A model generated the notes under the pieces. The model had not been told where the DNA came from, made no database searches, and saw only the letters and a program-made list of their open reading frames with translations. This document shows positions 16,375-20,683 of a stretch of 20,683 bases of DNA, one piece after another. Location of the stretch: positions 1 through 20,683 of the forward strand of contig JASLXW010000012.1 of NCBI GenBank assembly GCA_030740135.1, written 5' to 3'. Made by a program: the position numbers and the translations under genes. This DNA comes from Nitrospinota bacterium. Lineage in GTDB: Bacteria; UBA8248; JACPRG01. Each line of letters starts with the position of its first letter. Position 1 is the stretch's first letter.

Positions 16375-17784
16375 ATGAACCCGCCATCTTCCCCGCGCCG
16401 CCTCAAGGGGCGGATTCCGCGAGCCGTCTGCCTCCTTGCGGTCTTGCCGTTCGCCCTGGCGCCGGCGCCCGCCCGCGCGCAGTTTTCCCGGCGGACGCCC
16501 ACGGTCCTGGCGGTGCGGAAGGTCGGACCCGCCGTCGTCAACATCAACACCGAGGAGGTCGTCCGTCAGCAGTCCCCCTTCGGCGGATTTCCGGGTTTCC
16601 TCCCGCCGGAATTCGAGCGGTTCTTCCGGGGATCCGACGCCCCCCGCCGCCGGAAGCGCCGCAGCCTCGGAACCGGCGTGATCATCGACGCCGCGGGCGT
16701 CATCCTCACCAACGAGCACGTCATCCGCCGGGCCACGCGGATCCGGGTCTCCCTGATCGACTGGCGGGAATTCGAGGCCGAGGTCATCGGGGCGGACTCC
16801 CGGACCGATCTCGCCGTGATCCGCATCCGGGCCGACCGTCCTCTCCCTTACGTGAACATGGGCGTCTCGGCGGACCTGATGCCGGGCGAGACGGTGATCG
16901 CCATCGGCAACCCGTTCGGTTTGGGCCACACGGTGACGACGGGCGTCATCAGCGGCATCCACCGGGCGGTCCGGTTCAAGGGCGGGATCCAGTCCGACTT
17001 CATTCAGACCGACGCGGCCATCAATCCCGGCAACTCGGGTGGTCCCCTGCTGAACATCAACGGCGAGCTCATCGGAATCAACACGGCCATCCGCGCCCGG
17101 GCCGAGGGCATCGGTTTCTCGGTCCCCATCGACCGGGTGAAGCGGATCGTCAACGACCTTGTCCGGTTCGGTAAGATCCAGCACGGCTGGATCGGTCTGG
17201 TGGTCCGGGACCTGACCCCCCCCATCCGCCGCCAGTTCGGTTATTCTCATCCGTTCGGCGTTTTCATCAGCCGGGTCATTCAGGGCAGCGCCGCGGCGCG
17301 GGCCGGCGTCCGGCCGGGCATGATCCTCATGCGGATCGGCGTCAAGCCGGTCGAGTCCCGGGTCGTGTACCTGTCCGATATGTCCAGCTATACAGAGGGC
17401 TCGGAGATGTCCCTCCAGCTGTTCTCGCAAGGCAAGGTTTTTCGGCGCGGCGTCGTGGCGCAGGACATGAGCCCGGAGGCGGCCGACGCGGTCGCCCAGG
17501 ACTGGCTCGGCGTGGTCGCGCGAGACCTGACGCCGCGCGCCAGAAGCCGACACCGCATCCTGGCCCCCGACGGCGTGGTCATCACCCAGACCTTTCCGCA
17601 AGGCCCCGCCGACCGCGCGGGACTCAAGCCGGGCGACGTGATCCGGAAGATCAACAACCTCCGAATCAGGAATTTCGACAACTTCCGCAACGCCATCGCC
17701 TCGGGCCTCTATCTGCGGGATGTGGTCCTGCTGGTGCAGCGGGATCGCCACCGGGCTTTCGTGACACTGCGTTTGCAAAACTGA
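16375..17784 (+). CDS. HtrA/Deg-family periplasmic serine protease (second of two)
   Basis: Second exported Deg-type protease, 469 residues. A signal peptide ends APAPARA (about residue 35). The protease domain has H115 (LTNEHVIRR), D145 (SRTDLAVIRI) and S221 (NPGNSGGPLLN). Two PDZ-like regions follow, at about 280-370 and 380-465; the second is clearer (GPADRAGLKPGDVIRKINN), while the first is diverged ([18 protein letters not shown]). An ATG at 16375 is used; a TTG two codons earlier is possible. It shares layout and motifs with the preceding gene but is well diverged from it, so any duplication is old. The 24-base gap suggests one transcript. Proteins with this double arrangement act on misfolded envelope proteins; specific substrates cannot be inferred. 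Confidence 0.93.
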   Translation: MNPPSSPRRLKGRIPRAVCLLAVLPFALAPAPARAQFSRRTPTVLAVRKVGPAVVNINTEEVVRQQSPFGGFPGFLPPEFERFFRGSDAPRRRKRRSLGTGVIIDAAGVILTNEHVIRRATRIRVSLIDWREFEAEVIGADSRTDLAVIRIRADRPLPYVNMGVSADLMPGETVIAIGNPFGLGHTVTTGVISGIHRAVRFKGGIQSDFIQTDAAINPGNSGGPLLNINGELIGINTAIRARAEGIGFSVPIDRVKRIVNDLVRFGKIQHGWIGLVVRDLTPPIRRQFGYSHPFGVFISRVIQGSAAARAGVRPGMILMRIGVKPVESRVVYLSDMSSYTEGSEMSLQLFSQGKVFRRGVVAQDMSPEAADAVAQDWLGVVARDLTPRARSRHRILAPDGVVITQTFPQGPADRAGLKPGDVIRKINNLRIRNFDNFRNAIASGLYLRDVVLLVQRDRHRAFVTLRLQN

Positions 17785-17861
17785 CGGGGGGGACCGGAGG
17801 CCGCCACGCAAGTACCCCGCATGGCCGATGAAAACCGGAGATCACTGAAGACGCGCGGGTG

Positions 17862-17890
17862 TTGACGCCTCAAGCCTCGGGCGCTATGTT
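17862..17890 (+). promoter_or_regulatory. Promoter for the panB leader
   Basis: TTGACG (17862-17867), 17 bases, TATGTT (17885-17890): five of six -35 matches, optimal spacing and a -10 with TAT and a final T. The expected transcript start is near 17897, leaving about 160 bases before the panB start. Confidence 0.65.
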
Positions 17891-17896
17891 TATCAG

Positions 17897-18044
17897 CACA
17901 TACCGCTTGGATCCCGATTCGGGACCGAGACGGAACATGGTGGGCGAGAGGGTGAAGTCGGAGGGCCGGTCCGCGGGCCCGCCCGGCGGACCGAAGACCT
18001 TCTCCAAGGGGAGATCCCCGGACTGTGTTCCGGGGTCTTTTTTT
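17897..18044 (+). promoter_or_regulatory. Structured panB leader, candidate attenuator or riboswitch
   Basis: Between promoter and terminator the RNA can form a ten-pair hairpin with one bulged A (17906-17910 and 17912-17916 with 17920-17929), and a GC-rich CGGTCCGC/GCGGACCG hairpin (17967-17974 with 17986-17993) enclosed by GAGAGGG/CCTTCTC (17946-17952 with 17998-18004). Next come competing helices. TCTCC/GGAGA (18001-18005 with 18010-18014) excludes both the enclosing helix and GGGG/CCCC (18008-18011 with 18016-18019). The latter would capture the terminator's 5' arm. This is the layout of a transcriptional switch. The known pan RNA motif lies upstream of pantothenate genes in some phyla and has bulged adenines, but identity with it is not established here. 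Confidence 0.5.
18013..18044 (+). terminator. Intrinsic terminator immediately before panB
   Basis: CCCCGGA (18016-18022) pairs with TCCGGGG (18029-18035) around a six-base CTGTGT loop, extended by two outer pairs with one bulged base, and is followed by TCTTTTTTT ending at 18044. The panB GTG lies only 13 bases beyond. The preceding htrA transcript could end here, but a dedicated promoter lies between, so attenuation of panB is the simpler reading. Confidence 0.75.
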
Positions 18045-18057
18045 GGGGGATGACATC

Positions 18058-18939
18058 GTGGAGACCGCCAGAGCCAAGGTCACGGCCGCCGACATCTTTC
18101 TTCGAAAGCAGGCGCGCGAGCCCGGCGCCGGGGGCCGGACGGAGCGGCGGGCTTCAACCAACGGGAAGGCCGGGGAAAACGGCGGCGGCCGGAAGATTGC
18201 CGCCGTCACGGCTTATGATTACACCTTCGCCCGGCTGGTGGACGCGGCCGGCGTAGACGTCATCCTGGTCGGCGATTCGCTGGGCATGGTGATGATGGGA
18301 CTGCCCAACACCGTCGGCGTCGGCATGGAGGCCATGCTCCATCACACCCTTTCCGTCTCCCGGGCGGGCCCCCGGGCGCTCTTGGTGGCGGACATGCCCT
18401 TCCTGTCGTATGACGGGGGCGTCGATCGCGTGTTGACCAACGCCAGCCGGTTTCTCCAGGAGGCGGGCGCCGAGGCCGTGAAGCTCGAAGGGGGGGTGCG
18501 GGTCGCCGACACCATCCGGTCCCTGGTCGGGGCGAACATCCCCGTCATGGGGCACGTCGGCCTCACACCCCAGGCGGTCCACCGGTTCGGGGGGTTCAAG
18601 GTCCAGGGCCGCGGGCGGGATGGTGAGCAGGTCTTCGAAGACGCCTTGGCCGTGGCCGAGGCGGGGGCGTTTTCGATCGTCCTGGAGAGCATCCCGCTGG
18701 AGCTGGGGAGGAAGATCACCGAGGCGGTCCACGTCCCGACCATCGGCATCGGCGCGGGTCCGCACTGCGACGGCCAGGTCCTCGTCCTCCAGGACATGCT
18801 CGGTCTGTATGAGGAATTCAGGCCCAAGTTCGCCAAGGTCTACGCACCCCTGGGCGAACAGGTCAAAGAGGCGGTCTCCCGGTACGTGGACGAAGTGGCG
18901 GCCGGGGAATTCCCCACCGAATCGCATTCCTTTCGATAA
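18058..18939 (+). CDS. panB: 3-methyl-2-oxobutanoate hydroxymethyltransferase
   Basis: First committed step of pantothenate (vitamin B5, CoA precursor) synthesis: transfers a hydroxymethyl group from 5,10-methylenetetrahydrofolate to 2-oxoisovalerate, giving ketopantoate. With the GTG start it has 293 residues. Signatures are VTAYDYTFARL (50-60), metal-binding D73 in VGDSLGM and D112 in ADMPFLSYDGG, VKLEGG (K142, E144), GHVGLTPQ, and catalytic E210 in LESIPLEL, then IGIGAGP. GTG at 18058 follows GGGGGAT at eight bases; a GTG at 18025 and a TTG at 18043 are in frame but inside the terminator. A Gly/Arg-rich stretch at about residues 19-45, between the first helix and GRKIAAVTAYDY, is longer than usual for the family. 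panC and panD are not adjacent. Confidence 0.94.
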   Translation: METARAKVTAADIFLRKQAREPGAGGRTERRASTNGKAGENGGGRKIAAVTAYDYTFARLVDAAGVDVILVGDSLGMVMMGLPNTVGVGMEAMLHHTLSVSRAGPRALLVADMPFLSYDGGVDRVLTNASRFLQEAGAEAVKLEGGVRVADTIRSLVGANIPVMGHVGLTPQAVHRFGGFKVQGRGRDGEQVFEDALAVAEAGAFSIVLESIPLELGRKITEAVHVPTIGIGAGPHCDGQVLVLQDMLGLYEEFRPKFAKVYAPLGEQVKEAVSRYVDEVAAGEFPTESHSFR

Positions 18940-18945
18940 GCTTGT

Positions 18946-18979
18946 GGCGGAGCGGGCCGCCCGGCGTCCGGCCTCCGCC
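18946..18979 (+). other. Stable hairpin after panB
   Basis: GGCGGAG (18946-18952) and CTCCGCC (18973-18979) bracket a GC-rich loop that can pair further, starting seven bases after the panB stop. No T-run follows, so it is at best a 3'-end stabiliser or factor-dependent stop. The rest of the 250-base gap to the next gene (18980-19189) shows only a TATGAT at 19108-19113 without a matching -35. Confidence 0.4.
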
Positions 18980-19189
18980 GCTCGATTCCCCAAACCCTTT
19001 ATCCTTCACGCTTCCGGCGGGATTGAGCGCGTCCCGACCCCGGGGGCTCGGACTTGTTCCGGGATGATTGAGGCTTGCGGGGCGCGGCCGAAATCTCTGA
19101 AAGGCCTTATGATGTCGGAAAGACGGTGTCGCGGTGTTTGTTCGGAGCGGCCATGAACCCGACCTCCCATTCTCAAGCGGACATCTGAG

Positions 19190-20329
19190 TTGAACATCCT
19201 CCTCACAGCCAGCACATATCCCCCCGTCCCCGGGGGCGTCGAGACCTATGCCTTCGAGATGGCGCGGGGGCTGGACCGCCTGGGCGAGCGGGTCACGGTT
19301 CTGGCCCGCTCCAGGGCGCGGCATTGGGCGGGGGACGCGGAGATCCGCTCGGGCCCGGTTCGCCGGGCGTACGCGAAGCCCCTGCTCCGGGCGCGTTTCT
19401 GGAGTTGCGTCCGGAAGCGGCCGGACGTCCTGTTCCTGACCCACCGGGCGGATTTTCTCACCTGGGCCCTCGCGGCGAAGCGGGCCCGGGGAATCCCCGT
19501 CGCCCTGACCCTTCACGGGAACGAGCTCTACGGCCGCCGGGACCTGGCGAGGATCATCGCGCAGGTCAACGCCGCCGACGCCGTCTTCGCCGTCAGCCGA
19601 TACGCCGAAAGCCGCCTCCTGGGCTTGGGCGTCCGGCGGGAGATCCTTCACACGGTTCCCCACGGCGCGGCGCTGGACAAGTATTCCCCCGACACCGTTC
19701 CGGCGGCCCTGGCCGGGGATCAATCGGGGGCGGGGCGCCCGGCGGGATCGGTGATTCTCTCCGCCGGCCGGTTTCGGGCCGTGAAAGGCTTCGACCGGAT
19801 GATCCGCGCCCTGCCGGCCGTTCTATCGAAAGCGCCGGACGCCGGATACGTGTTGGTCGGGGAGGGGCCGGAGGAGGGGAAATGGAAGGCGCTCTCACGC
19901 GACCTGGGCGTCGCGGACCATGTCCTGTGGATCCCCCCGGTTCCGTTTGACCGGTGGGGCCGGCCGCCTCACGCGTATTACAACGCCTGCGACGTTTTCG
20001 TCGGGCCGAGCGTTTCCGACCCGGCGACGGGCGACGTGGAGGCGTTCGGGATTGCCTTCCTCGAGGCCGCGGCATGTGGAAAGCCCGTCGTCGTGGGCCG
20101 GTCCGGCGGCGCCCCCGAGACCGTGGAAGACGGGGTGACGGGCATCGTTGTGGACGCCGAGTCCCCGGACGACCTGGCCGGGGCCGTTCTCCGGCTTCTG
20201 GCGGATCCGGACCTGAGAAAAAAAATGGGCGAGGCGGGACGCCGAAGAGTCGAGAACGAATACAATTGGACCGTTTCAGTCCGGAAGGTGCGGGAGGTCC
20301 TGAAGCGGATCGCCGGGCGGCCGGACTGA
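19190..20329 (+). CDS. GT4-family glycosyltransferase
   Basis: Retaining, sugar-nucleotide-dependent glycosyltransferase with GT-B fold, probably adding a sugar to lipopolysaccharide or another envelope glycan. The 379 residues open with NILLTASTYPPVPGGVETYAFEM, the GT4 acceptor-side signature. The donor domain begins near ILSAGRFRAVKGFDRMIRALP and contains the E-x7-E motif in EAFGIAFLEAAACGKPVV near residue 285. TTG at 19190 is the start because it gives the family N-terminus; no ATG or GTG lies upstream in frame, and the first internal ATG (19259) would remove the GGVE motif. The ribosome-binding site is weak. The next gene, an O-antigen-ligase-like protein, starts 19 bases after the stop, which supports a polysaccharide role. 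Donor and acceptor are unknown. Confidence 0.92.
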   Translation: MNILLTASTYPPVPGGVETYAFEMARGLDRLGERVTVLARSRARHWAGDAEIRSGPVRRAYAKPLLRARFWSCVRKRPDVLFLTHRADFLTWALAAKRARGIPVALTLHGNELYGRRDLARIIAQVNAADAVFAVSRYAESRLLGLGVRREILHTVPHGAALDKYSPDTVPAALAGDQSGAGRPAGSVILSAGRFRAVKGFDRMIRALPAVLSKAPDAGYVLVGEGPEEGKWKALSRDLGVADHVLWIPPVPFDRWGRPPHAYYNACDVFVGPSVSDPATGDVEAFGIAFLEAAACGKPVVVGRSGGAPETVEDGVTGIVVDAESPDDLAGAVLRLLADPDLRKKMGEAGRRRVENEYNWTVSVRKVREVLKRIAGRPD

Positions 20330-20348
20330 GGGAGCCAGGTCGGGGAGA

Positions 20349-20683
20349 ATGATGAGGGCGGGTTCAGTGAAAGAAGATTCGGCGGGGCGCGCCGCCCCTT
20401 GGAACGGTTCCCCGGCTTGGAGCCATCGGCTCACCCGCTGGGCGCTGGTGGGGTTTGTGGCGCTGGACCCAATCTCGATCACCCTGTCACAGATCTGCGT
20501 GGCCGTCGGGGTCCTTTCGGGGGCAATCGGGTGGACGCTGGAGAGAAGGCAAGGGGGCGCGCGGAGGAGCCCCGACGGATTTCCGTTGTGGATTCCGTTC
20601 CTCTGTTTCACGCTCTTGACGGTTCTCTCGGCCCTGTTCTCCGAGGAGGTTCCGCGCAGTCTGGTGGATTCCAAGCAGATTGT
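20349..20683 (+). CDS. O-antigen ligase-like membrane protein, N-terminal part (cut by window end)
   Basis: An open frame starts at ATG 20349 (a second ATG follows at 20352 and may be preferred, since GGGGAG lies just upstream) and runs off the window after about 111 codons. The visible part has a short cytoplasmic tail, two hydrophobic segments (about 31-62, from ALVGFVALDPISITLSQICV onward, and about 78-96, FPLWIPFLCFTLLTVLSALF) and then SEEVPRSLVDSKQI. A first-loop phrase of the form LFSE...RSLxDSK is typical of the Wzy/WaaL O-antigen ligase and polymerase family, which join glycans to lipid A-core or polymerise repeat units. It begins 19 bases after the glycosyltransferase, so the two are likely co-transcribed. 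The family call rests on a short N-terminus only. Confidence 0.72.
   Translation, partial: MMRAGSVKEDSAGRAAPWNGSPAWSHRLTRWALVGFVALDPISITLSQICVAVGVLSGAIGWTLERRQGGARRSPDGFPLWIPFLCFTLLTVLSALFSEEVPRSLVDSKQI

Noticed and set aside
14914..17811. 965-codon minus-strand open frame across both protease genes
   Set aside because: Antisense shadow of two well-supported HtrA genes, for the same codon-bias reason; Asp/Val/His/Gly-rich product without domains.
18863..19723. 286-codon minus-strand open frame over the panB-glycosyltransferase spacer
   Set aside because: Mostly antisense to panB and the glycosyltransferase; Arg/Pro/Gly-rich without motif.

Overview
The window is a GC-rich bacterial chromosome segment carrying mostly housekeeping genes. 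A signal-peptide-bearing HtrA pair and an O-antigen-ligase-like gene next to a GT4 glycosyltransferase suggest a diderm (Gram-negative-type) cell. The species cannot be read from the sequence. The gene content (LDH-like malate dehydrogenase, two-subunit class I fumarase, one-polypeptide Sdh anchor, bifunctional phosphoglucose/phosphomannose isomerase) would fit a non-model lineage such as a deltaproteobacterial, Nitrospinota, NC10 or Tectomicrobia-like group; that placement is inference. I see no mobile element, CRISPR array, tRNA or rRNA.

Positions 72-8403 (minus strand) are a TCA-cycle gene cluster. In transcription order it reads icd, mdh, fumarase alpha, fumarase beta, sdhC, sdhA, sdhB, then sucC after a 153-base gap filled with palindromic repeats. 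Most junctions are tight or overlapping. Together these genes cover isocitrate to 2-oxoglutarate and succinyl-CoA through succinate, fumarate and malate to oxaloacetate. The 2-oxoglutarate-oxidising enzyme and sucD are not in the window; sucD may lie just beyond the left edge. A 521-base divergent spacer (8404-8924) separates icd from pdxA-rsmA (plus strand, ATGA overlap). These end convergently against a minus-strand unit of isomerase, lepA and lepB.

From 14899 all genes are on the plus strand: two tandem HtrA/Deg-family periplasmic proteases, panB, a GT4 glycosyltransferase and the start of an O-antigen-ligase-like membrane protein cut by the window end.

The less ordinary signals are in the spacers. 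panB has a well-formed promoter, a folded leader with mutually exclusive helices and an intrinsic terminator directly before its start codon. The isomerase-lepA-lepB unit has a consensus-like promoter whose predicted transcript would begin at the base of a terminator-like hairpin. The icd ribosome-binding site sits in a small hairpin next to a perfect 12-base palindrome. The first htrA gene follows four tandem 16-17-base repeats and a long inverted repeat. The Sdh membrane subunit has a Cys/His-rich pattern resembling mycobacterial Sdh1, which has a membrane-embedded Rieske-type cluster. All regulatory readings are from eye inspection only.
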